Of a stretch of DNA of 17,948 bases, positions 12,378 to 17,948 are shown piece by piece. Every line of letters begins with the position of its first letter. The stretch's first letter is position 1. The position numbers were made by a program, and so were the translations under genes. The DNA is from Candidatus Bipolaricaulota bacterium (GTDB taxonomy: Bacteria; Bipolaricaulota; Bipolaricaulia; RBG-16-55-9). The stretch is from the NCBI GenBank assembly GCA_027021605.1, contig JALUUA010000032.1, positions 1-17,948 on the forward strand. Direction: 5' to 3'. The notes under the pieces were generated by a model. That model saw only the letters and a list, made by a program, of their open reading frames with translations, searched no databases and was not told the origin of the DNA.

Positions 12378-12842
12378 CGCCCCGGAGAGGGGCTCGATGA
12401 TCACCCGGCGGTTCTTCCCCCGGCCCTTGCTGTAGGTGCGCACGCGGGGGTCCTCCCCCAGGGCTTCGTGGATCGCCTTGCGCTCGTAGGGTTCCATGGG
12501 CTCGAGCTCCAGGGGCTCGCCCCGCCGCAGGGCCTCCGTGGCCCACTCCCGCGCCCGGCGCCGCAGCTCCTCCGCCCGGCGCTCCCTGCGCGAGTTGACG
12601 TCCAGGTGGACGTGCACGACCTCGCCCAGCCTGCGCCGGACGGCGATTTCGGCTAAATACCCCAAGGAGCGCAGCGTCGCCGCGTCGGCGTCCCGGAGGG
12701 CCTCGATGCCCCGAAGATCAATGTGGAACTCGCGCTCCGCCTCCTGGGTGAGGCGGACCTCGACGTGGGGCTCCTCCAAGGCCGCGACGAACCCGCGAAA
12801 GTACGCGAGCACCGCTTCCCTGCGCTCCTCTTGGGTGGCCAT
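12291..12842 (-). CDS. jag: Jag/KhpB-like KH-R3H RNA-binding protein
   Basis: A 183-residue protein encoded downstream of yidC, the usual place for jag (khpB/eloR). Residues 1-75 align with the KH domain, then DVNSRRERRAEELRRRA, then the R3H domain with PMEPYERKAIHEALG (R121-x3-H125), ending at NRRVIIEP (144-151). Family members bind RNA and affect envelope growth. The KH loop that is normally GxxG (as in IGRRGETLDALQYL) reads ALRDADAATLRSLGYL, so both glycines are missing. The N-terminal Jag_N domain is also absent. About 32 residues beyond the R3H domain form an acidic tail, most of it antisense to the end of the subunit IV gene. There is no Shine-Dalgarno sequence; the 16-nt gap after yidC is CTGAACTAACTAACCC. 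Confidence 0.85.
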   Translation of the reverse strand: MATQEERREAVLAYFRGFVAALEEPHVEVRLTQEAEREFHIDLRGIEALRDADAATLRSLGYLAEIAVRRRLGEVVHVHLDVNSRRERRAEELRRRAREWATEALRRGEPLELEPMEPYERKAIHEALGEDPRVRTYSKGRGKNRRVIIEPLSGALAPGEDELPVRPAEVGPHDDEGHEQEDR

Positions 12843-12858
12843 GGGTTAGTTAGTTCAG

Positions 12859-14661
12859 TTAGGATCGGGAGGGCTTCTTTTTATTCGTCTTCCTCTCGCC
12901 CGCGTCGTCGTCCCGGCCTTGGTCGCCGCTTGTGGCTTCGGCTTCGGGTTCAGCCTCGGCTTCGGCCTTCGCTCCCTCCGCGGCTGCCGCCTCCTTCTTC
13001 CGCTGGAGGTGGGCCAGCTCCCAGTTGATGAAGACCTGCTGGCCCACCTGGATGACGGTGGTCAGGAAGTAGTAGAGCCAAAGCCCCGCGGGGAAGTCCT
13101 TCAAGAATAAAACCATGAGCCCGATGGAGAAGAGCATCATGATCATGGGGTTCGGCCCCTGGGACTGGGAGGTGAGGGTCGGGGTGGTCTTCGTCTGGAG
13201 GATCATCGCCAGCGCCGTAAGCCCCACGATGATGTAGTACGGGTCCCTTAATGAAAGATCGTCCATCCAGAGGAAGCCGGGACTGAGGTGGATGGCCTCG
13301 GCGCTATACAAAATCGCCCGCCATAAGATAATCAGAATGGGGAACTGGATGAGCAGGGGGAGGCACCCGCCCAGGGGGTTTACGCCCTCCTCGCGGTAGA
13401 GCTCCATCAGCTTCTCCTGCAGGGCGCGGCGGTTCTCCCGGTCGCGTTTTAAGAGCTCCTCCTCGCTGAGATTGGGATGAAGCTCCCGGAGGCGCCGCAG
13501 GGTGGGATAGCGCTGCTGGAGCTTCTCCAGCTTGGGGCGCAGCTCGGCCATCTTGGCCATGGCGTGGAACTGCTGGCGGGTCAAGGGGAACAGCAGAATC
13601 CGGGTGATGAGCGTAAAGAGGATGATGGCGTAGCCGTAGTTGCCCGTGACCCGATAGAGCCAGTTTAATAGTTCGACCACGGCGATGACGAGCTGGGAGA
13701 ACAACCCGGGCGGGGCCAGCTGCCCCAGGCCCTCCTCGGCCAGAAGGGTGTACTTCGCGCGCCCCGCGTAGAGCGTGAACGCCCACCGCCGGCTTTCCCG
13801 GGGCTGAAGGAGTTGGGGGAGCTCCAGGCCCCAAAGCGCCCGCTCCCCGTCGAGGGCACGTCGCGCAGGCTTAAGATCCAAAGTCCCGTCCCGCGGTTTG
13901 AGGAAGAAGGCGAGCCCCCCGCTCACGAAGCCCAGGCCCCCAAAGTCGGGGGCGTCCAGCGGCTCCGTGCTCACCTCCCCGCCGTAGAGGAAGCGGATCT
14001 GGGCGTCGGGGTCCGGGGAGCGGCCCACCCCGCGGCCCAGCACCCACAGGGCGGAATCGAGGGGAAGGGGCGCGTCCGTGGGGTTCTGAATTTCGAGCTG
14101 CACCCCCAGGGTGTAGACGCCCTCCTCGGCGATCGTGTACGTCTTGATCGCCCGCAGCCCCGAGGGCAGCTCCCCCTCGAACCGCAGCCGGACCTCGCTC
14201 CCGCGGCGCTCCACGGTGACCTCGTAGGGGATCTCCCGGTCTGAAACGGCGCCCTCGAGGAGGAGTTGAAAGGGGAAGAGGGCGTCCTGGACGTAGACCC
14301 GCTCCCGGCGCGGCCCCTCGGGCGTGGGGACGGAGCGCGTCTCCGCGTCAGGGACGAGCTCGGCGGGGAAGATCCCCGCGGGCGCGAAGTACAGATAAAC
14401 GCTCTTTAAGACCCCCCCGCGGTTTCCGAAGACGTACTCCGCCAGCTTTGGGCGCACCAAGATCTCCTCCTCGTCCCCGCGGGCGGAGCGCTCGAGGTAC
14501 GGGAGGGGCTCCCGGGCACCGTCGTTGTCCTGGGCCAGCGCGGTGGGGGACGCCCCCCCCAGGAGGGCGGAGAGGATCGCCAGAGAGACCAGGTAAGAGA
14601 AAGGGGCAGGAAGGGACCCCCATCGGGATCGCCTGCACGTGGACGCGTCGATTGCAATCAT
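12859..14661 (-). CDS. yidC: Membrane protein insertase YidC
   Basis: A 600-residue YidC of the two-membrane-bacterium type. An N-terminal hydrophobic segment (about 20-43) is followed by a periplasmic P1 domain of about 280 residues. The conserved five-helix core runs from about residue 320 to 550, with the groove arginine R354 (in LITRILLFPLT), the signature NPLGGCLPLLIQFPI (428-442) and LWLYYFLTTVIQ (527-538). The segment after the first hydrophobic stretch ends TALAQD, which resembles a signal peptidase site, so the first helix could be cleaved. The C-terminus has an EAEAEPEAEA repeat and a basic KKK tail that may contact ribosomes. In-frame TAG lies three bases upstream of the ATG (14665-14667), so no longer start is possible. 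AAGGAGGG lies about 32 bases before the start, too far for normal use. Confidence 0.96.
   Translation of the reverse strand: MIAIDASTCRRSRWGSLPAPFSYLVSLAILSALLGGASPTALAQDNDGAREPLPYLERSARGDEEEILVRPKLAEYVFGNRGGVLKSVYLYFAPAGIFPAELVPDAETRSVPTPEGPRRERVYVQDALFPFQLLLEGAVSDREIPYEVTVERRGSEVRLRFEGELPSGLRAIKTYTIAEEGVYTLGVQLEIQNPTDAPLPLDSALWVLGRGVGRSPDPDAQIRFLYGGEVSTEPLDAPDFGGLGFVSGGLAFFLKPRDGTLDLKPARRALDGERALWGLELPQLLQPRESRRWAFTLYAGRAKYTLLAEEGLGQLAPPGLFSQLVIAVVELLNWLYRVTGNYGYAIILFTLITRILLFPLTRQQFHAMAKMAELRPKLEKLQQRYPTLRRLRELHPNLSEEELLKRDRENRRALQEKLMELYREEGVNPLGGCLPLLIQFPILIILWRAILYSAEAIHLSPGFLWMDDLSLRDPYYIIVGLTALAMILQTKTTPTLTSQSQGPNPMIMMLFSIGLMVLFLKDFPAGLWLYYFLTTVIQVGQQVFINWELAHLQRKKEAAAAEGAKAEAEAEPEAEATSGDQGRDDDAGERKTNKKKPSRS
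12934..12963 (-). repeat. Glu-Ala dipeptide (hexanucleotide) repeat in the YidC tail
   Basis: Thirty bases encode EAEAEPEAEA through imperfect copies of a six-base unit (GGCTTC on the plus strand). It is one of three genes in the window with a dipeptide-encoding hexamer repeat. Confidence 0.7.
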
Positions 14662-14714
14662 CGTCTATATCGGCAAAAGCCGGCCGGAGAAGCCCTCCTT
14701 CACGGATCGGGCTC

Positions 14715-14743
14715 AGTCTACTTAAGCCCTTTGGGAATTGCAA
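14715..14743 (-). promoter_or_regulatory. Promoter for yidC-jag
   Basis: Reading the minus strand: TTGCAA (14743-14738), a 17-bp spacer and TAGACT (14720-14715). The predicted start is near 14708, which gives a leader of about 47 nt. TTGCAA is its own reverse complement and also serves as the -35 of the opposite promoter. Confidence 0.5.
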
Positions 14744-14767
14744 CTTCGACCCCTCCGGGGCTATCAT
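14738..14767 (+). promoter_or_regulatory. Promoter for ribE-ribBA-ribH
   Basis: TTGCAA (14738-14743), an 18-bp spacer and TATCAT (14762-14767). The predicted start, near 14773-14775, coincides with the ribE GTG codon, so the mRNA would be leaderless and cannot carry an FMN riboswitch. Confidence 0.5.
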
Positions 14768-14772
14768 TGGGC

Positions 14773-15372
14773 GTGTTCACCGGCATCGTCCAGGCACTGG
14801 GAGAGGTACGCGCCCGCGAGAGGGGGTCGCTGGCCGTCTACGCGCCTTCCCTCGCAGGGGAGCTCGCGGTGGGCGGGAGCGTGGCCGTAAACGGGGTCTG
14901 TCTTACCGCCGTCGCCGTGGACCCGGGGGCGGGAACGTTTCGGGCCGATCTCAGCCCCGAGACCCTCCGCCGCACCGCCCTGGGGGACCTTCAAGAGGGC
15001 GATCGGGTGAACCTCGAGCTGCCGCTGCGCGCCGGGGAGTTCCTGGGGGGCCACTGGGTGCAGGGCCACGTGGACACCGTGGGGGAGGTCGTCGCGGTGG
15101 AGCCCCAACCCGACGGCTCGTACCTCTTTACGTTCCAAGTTGATCTGCAGTACGATCCCTGGATCGTGGAGAAGGGCTCTATCGCCGTAGACGGGATCAG
15201 CCTTACGCCCTTCGACGTGCGGGAGGGGCGCTTCTCCGTGGCGGTGATCCCGCACACGTACCACCACACCACCTTGAAGTCCCGCGGGCCGGGTGCTAGA
15301 GTGAACGTGGAGTTTGATATCCTCGCAAAATACGTAGCCAAGCAGCTTTCATGGGTGCGGAGGGGGGCATAA
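14773..15372 (+). CDS. ribE: Riboflavin synthase alpha chain
   Basis: A 199-residue enzyme that dismutates two molecules of 6,7-dimethyl-8-ribityllumazine to riboflavin. The two homologous lumazine-binding repeats are clear: FTGIVQALGEV starts the first and GHWVQGHVDTVGEV (93-106) the second. The paired motifs are NGVCLT (40-45) and VDGISLT (139-145). PHTYHHTTL is the usual late motif. The start is placed at GTG 14773 because family members begin M-F-T-G-I-V. An upstream TTG at 14731 would add 14 residues not found in the family and lies upstream of the predicted -10 box. Three bases separate it from ribBA. Confidence 0.95.
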   Translation: MFTGIVQALGEVRARERGSLAVYAPSLAGELAVGGSVAVNGVCLTAVAVDPGAGTFRADLSPETLRRTALGDLQEGDRVNLELPLRAGEFLGGHWVQGHVDTVGEVVAVEPQPDGSYLFTFQVDLQYDPWIVEKGSIAVDGISLTPFDVREGRFSVAVIPHTYHHTTLKSRGPGARVNVEFDILAKYVAKQLSWVRRGA

Positions 15373-15375
15373 CGC

Positions 15376-16728
15376 ATGGGAATGCGAACGGGTCGTGGAC
15401 TCAACACCATCGAGGAAGCGATGGCGGCCATCCGCCGGGGGGAGATGGTCATCGTCGTCGACGACGAGGACCGCGAGAACGAGGGGGACTTGGTGCTGGC
15501 GGCCGAGAAGGTCACCCCGGAGAAGATCAACTTCATGGCCAAGCACGCCCGGGGCTTGATCTGCGTCCCCATGACGGAGGAGCGGCTGCAGGAGCTGGGG
15601 CTCACCCTCATGGTCCCCAGCGATCCGCACGAGAACGGCTGCGCGTTCACCGTCTCCGTGGACGCCAAGCTCGGGATCAGCACGGGGATCTCCGCCCACG
15701 ATCGGGCGCACACGATTAAAACCCTCATCGACCCGGCAACGAAACCCGAGGATCTGGTAAAGCCGGGCCACGTCTTCCCGCTGCGGGCCCGCCCCGGGGG
15801 GGTGCTCCAGCGGGCGGGGCACACGGAGGCCAGCGTTGACCTGGTGCGGCTGGCGGGCCTCTACCCAGCGGCGGTGATCTGCGAGATCATGAACGAGGAC
15901 GGGACGATGGCCCGCCTCCCCGAACTCCAGGAGTTCGCCGAGAGGTTCGGGCTGGTGATCATCAGCATCGCGGACCTCATCAAGTACCGCCTCCAGCGGG
16001 AGACGCTGGTCGAGCGGGTGGCCGCGGCGCGGCTGCCGACCCGCTTCGGGGAGTTCGAGATCCACGCCTACCGCAGCCGCATCGACGGCAAGGAGCACAT
16101 CGCCCTCGTCAAGGGGGAGGTCGCGGGCCGGGAGAACGTCCTGGTGCGGGTCCACTCCGAGTGCCTGACGGGCGACGTGTTCGGGAGCCTGAAGTGCGAC
16201 TGCGGCGAGCAGGTCGAGGTCGCGCTCCGGCGCATCCAGGAGGAGGGCCTGGGGGTCTTTCTGTACTTAAGGCAGGAGGGCCGCGGGATCGGCTTGGGAA
16301 ACAAGATCAAAGCCTATCACCTCCAGGACGAGGGGCTCGACACCGTCGAGGCGAACCACCGCCTGGGCTTCCCGGCCGATCTTAGGGAGTACGGCCTGGG
16401 GGCCCAGATTTTAAGGGATTTGGGGCTCACTACGATCCGCATCCTCACCAACAACCCGAAGAAGATCGTCGGGCTGGAGAGCTACGGGCTGCGGATCGTG
16501 GACCAGATCCCGCTGACCGTGCCGCCCAACGAGCACAACTATCGCTACCTGAGGGCCAAGTACGAGAAGCTGGGCCACAAGCTGGAGGACCTCTTCCGCC
16601 CTGAGCCCGCCTCCAACGTCAACGCCAACGCCAACGTCAACGCCAACATCAACGTCAACGCCAACGCCGAGCCGGCGGACCCCCTGCCCGTGGACGCGGA
16701 CGGGCACCACGATGGGGCGAACGATTGA
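15376..16728 (+). CDS. ribBA: Bifunctional 3,4-dihydroxy-2-butanone 4-phosphate synthase / GTP cyclohydrolase II
   Basis: A 450-residue fusion supplying both starting compounds of riboflavin synthesis. Domain 1 (about 1-205) has the acidic metal loop DDEDRENEGDL (29-39), ISAHDRAHT (105-113) and RAGHTEASVDL (146-156). Domain 2 (about 206-405) has the zinc site at Cys263, Cys274 and Cys276 (HSECLTGDVFGSLKCDCGEQ), RQEGRGIGL (299-307) and the late motif ANHRLGF. All catalytic motifs look intact. The C-terminus carries an unusual tail of about 45 residues after the last conserved helix. It contains nine Asn-x dipeptides (NV, NA, NI; 414-431) and ends in an acidic, His-containing stretch. The end overlaps ribH by 17 nt, so translation is probably coupled. 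Confidence 0.96.
   Translation: MGMRTGRGLNTIEEAMAAIRRGEMVIVVDDEDRENEGDLVLAAEKVTPEKINFMAKHARGLICVPMTEERLQELGLTLMVPSDPHENGCAFTVSVDAKLGISTGISAHDRAHTIKTLIDPATKPEDLVKPGHVFPLRARPGGVLQRAGHTEASVDLVRLAGLYPAAVICEIMNEDGTMARLPELQEFAERFGLVIISIADLIKYRLQRETLVERVAAARLPTRFGEFEIHAYRSRIDGKEHIALVKGEVAGRENVLVRVHSECLTGDVFGSLKCDCGEQVEVALRRIQEEGLGVFLYLRQEGRGIGLGNKIKAYHLQDEGLDTVEANHRLGFPADLREYGLGAQILRDLGLTTIRILTNNPKKIVGLESYGLRIVDQIPLTVPPNEHNYRYLRAKYEKLGHKLEDLFRPEPASNVNANANVNANINVNANAEPADPLPVDADGHHDGAND
16615..16668 (+). repeat. Three 18-bp (nine 6-bp) tandem repeats in the 3' end of ribBA
   Basis: Three units of AACGTCAACGCCAACGCC in tandem (16615-16632, 16633-16650, 16651-16668). The only difference is the last hexamer of the middle unit, which reads AACATC. 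Each unit encodes Asn-Val-Asn-Ala-Asn-Ala (Ile in the variant place). The in-frame unit length means that slippage would change the length of the tail without breaking the frame. Confidence 0.9.
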
Positions 16729-17176
16729 GGGCGAGCTCTCCGCTCGAGGGCTGAAGATCGCCGTGGTGGTGAGCCGCTTCAACCGCGGCATCACGGAGAA
16801 GCTCTTGGAGGGGGCGCTCGACCGCCTGCGGCGCCTGGGCTTGAACGAGGACCACCTAGACGTGGTGTGGGTCCCCGGGGCCTTCGAGCTCCCCCAGGCC
16901 GTAAGGGCCCTCATGCGGACGGGGAAGTACGACGGCATCCTGCCCCTGGGGTGCGTGATCCGCGGCGAGACGCCCCACTTCGAGTACGTCTGCCAGGCCG
17001 TCACCCAGGGGCTCACGCGTTTGGCCCTGGAAGGCGACGTGCCCTTGGTGTACGGCATCCTCACCGTGGACACCCCGGAGCAGGCGTGGCAGCGAGCGGG
17101 GCTTAAGGGGAACAAGGGGGCCGAGGCGGCCGAGGCGCTCGTGGAGCTCGTTCGGGTCCTCCAAGCCCTCGATTGA
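16712..17176 (+). CDS. ribH: 6,7-dimethyl-8-ribityllumazine synthase
   Basis: A 154-residue enzyme of standard length. It condenses 5-amino-6-ribitylaminouracil with 3,4-dihydroxy-2-butanone 4-phosphate to give the substrate of RibE. Visible motifs are SRFN (21-24), VWVPGAFELP (52-61), GCVIRGETPHFEYV (80-93) with the catalytic His89, YGILTVDTPEQAWQRAG (114-130) and GNKGAEAAEAL. The ATG at 16712 lies 17 nt inside the end of ribBA. The family N-terminus (EGELSARGLKIAVVVSRFN) supports this start. No ribD gene is present, so the middle steps of the pathway must be encoded elsewhere. Confidence 0.96.
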   Translation: MGRTIEGELSARGLKIAVVVSRFNRGITEKLLEGALDRLRRLGLNEDHLDVVWVPGAFELPQAVRALMRTGKYDGILPLGCVIRGETPHFEYVCQAVTQGLTRLALEGDVPLVYGILTVDTPEQAWQRAGLKGNKGAEAAEALVELVRVLQALD

Positions 17177-17207
17177 TCCTCCCTTAAGGGGGCTTACGCC
17201 CGGTCCG

Positions 17208-17948
17208 ATGCAGGGACGAAGCGCGTCCTCCCCGTTTCGGGAAAAGACCCTGAACCCCCGAGAGGGCGTCGTCCTTTACACGGCGCTTCCCCCCCCGCGG
17301 GGGCGCCCGAGGGGCGATCTGAAGATCTCCGTGGAGAGCGTCCTACGGCTTCTGGAGGAAGCCCCTGTGGACGCGGTCCACATCCCCGAGGTTCGGGAGG
17401 AGGCCGACCGCCCGGGGGGGCGCCCGATCCCGTTCACCCCCAAGGTCGAGCCGCGGGTCTTCGGCCGCCTCCTCCAACAGAGCGCTTGCGGGCGCTTTGA
17501 AGTTGTCATCAGCCGCCGGGTCGTCTACACCCATTGGGCCAACCAACGGCGCTGGCTCCTCCGAACCCGGCGGGAGTACGGCATCCGCAACCTCCTGCTG
17601 GTGGGCGGGGAATCGAGCCGGACGCGCTACCCGGGCCCCCCCGTGGTCCAAGCCGCCGAGCGCATCCGCCGGGAGCTTCCCGCCGAGGGAGCGGACTACT
17701 TCTTGGGGGGGATCGCCATCCCCACCCGGCCGGGAGAGGCCGATCGCCTCGTCGCCAAGGCCCAAAGCGGCATCGAGTTCTTCACCAGCCAGATCCTCTA
17801 CGAGGCGGAGGGCATAAAGGAGCTCCTCCGGGCGTACGATCGCCGCTGCCGGGAGCTGGGGACGAAGCCCCGCAGGGTCTTCTTGAGCTTCGCGCCCATC
17901 TCCGGCGAGCGCGATTTGGAGTTCCTCCGGTGGATGGGGGTGCACATC
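17208..17948 (+). CDS. MetF-like protein (methylenetetrahydrofolate reductase superfamily), truncated by the window end
   Basis: An open frame of 247 codons runs from ATG 17208 to the window edge without a stop. The fold signature of the MetF TIM barrel is seen. A hydrophobic strand, NLLLVGGESS (128-137), sits where MetF has its LxLxGD strand and is followed by RYPGPP. Then GADYFLGGIAIPTRPGEAD (161-179) precedes the characteristic LVAKAQSGIEFFTSQILYEAE (181-201), equivalent to KxxAGAxFFxTQxxF. MetF enzymes reduce methylene-tetrahydrofolate to methyl-tetrahydrofolate with FAD. The N-terminal part is poorly conserved, so this is probably a divergent subfamily and not classical metF. It lies 31 nt after ribH with no Shine-Dalgarno sequence; a CCCTTAAGGG palindrome lies in the gap. 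Confidence 0.65.
   Translation, partial: MQGRSASSPFREKTLNPREGVVLYTALPPPRGRPRGDLKISVESVLRLLEEAPVDAVHIPEVREEADRPGGRPIPFTPKVEPRVFGRLLQQSACGRFEVVISRRVVYTHWANQRRWLLRTRREYGIRNLLLVGGESSRTRYPGPPVVQAAERIRRELPAEGADYFLGGIAIPTRPGEADRLVAKAQSGIEFFTSQILYEAEGIKELLRAYDRRCRELGTKPRRVFLSFAPISGERDLEFLRWMGVHI

Noticed and set aside
14744..14772. FMN riboswitch (RFN element) ahead of the riboflavin genes
   Set aside because: The predicted transcript starts at or next to the ribE start codon, and no RFN-like sequence is seen in the 111-nt gap to yidC.
17181..17200. CCCTTAAGGG palindrome plus GGC-TTAC-GCC hairpin as a ribH terminator
   Set aside because: No T-tract follows either stem. It may be a weak structure, but it cannot be supported as an intrinsic terminator.
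1..17948. CRISPR arrays, insertion sequences, prophage or integrase genes
   Set aside because: No spaced direct repeats, transposase motifs or terminal inverted repeats were seen. The only repeats are short simple-sequence tracts within genes.

Overview
The window is GC-rich DNA (roughly two thirds G+C by eye) that looks like the chromosome of a deep-branching, probably thermophilic, diderm bacterium. The proteins are rich in Glu, Arg, Leu and Pro and compactly packed. YidC has the large periplasmic domain typical of two-membrane bacteria, and promoters are plain sigma-70 type (TTGACA / TATAAT). A phylum such as Bipolaricaulota/Acetothermia would fit, but that is a low-confidence inference from style, not from a marker gene.

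Layout. (1) 1-2016: the tail of a peroxiredoxin-like gene, then a tight cluster of a MNT nucleotidyltransferase, a HEPN partner (toxin-antitoxin-like pair) and an undecaprenyl-diphosphatase. (2) 2068-6102: a tRNA-Pro(TGG) embedded 6 nt ahead of dnaX, then ybaB/ebfC and recR (the classical dnaX-ybaB-recR block) and an MDR-family oxidoreductase. (3) 6103-12377: a 313-nt intergenic region with a perfect-consensus promoter and a structured leader, followed by six tightly spaced genes: Rieske protein, cytochrome b6, RnfC-like, RnfD/NqrB-like, a membrane protein carrying an NqrF-like [2Fe-2S] ferredoxin domain plus an RnfB-type [4Fe-4S] domain, and a [2Fe-2S] ferredoxin fused to cytochrome b6f subunit IV. 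(4) 12291-14661, minus strand: yidC and jag/khpB. (5) 14715-17176: a divergent promoter region, then ribE-ribBA-ribH. (6) 17208 to the window end: the start of a MetF-like (methylenetetrahydrofolate reductase superfamily) gene.

The main discovery candidate is region 3. The two halves of a split cytochrome b (b6 and subunit IV) flank three Rnf/Nqr-type genes in one operon, and both the RnfB-like protein and subunit IV carry fused ferredoxin domains. This predicts a hard-wired membrane complex joining an Rnf/Nqr electron-input module to a Rieske/cytochrome b quinone module. RnfA, RnfE, RnfG and a c-type cytochrome are absent from the operon. The ferredoxin on subunit IV should lie on the cytoplasmic side near the Qn (Qi) site, so it could exchange electrons between NAD(P)H or ferredoxin and quinone. 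The riboflavin genes nearby could supply FMN for the RnfC- and RnfD-like flavoproteins.

Other recurring features are: several genes without a Shine-Dalgarno sequence, preceded by A/C-rich or near-zero leaders; a palindromic -35 box apparently shared by divergent promoters; and hexanucleotide repeats that encode dipeptide linkers in dnaX, ribBA and yidC.
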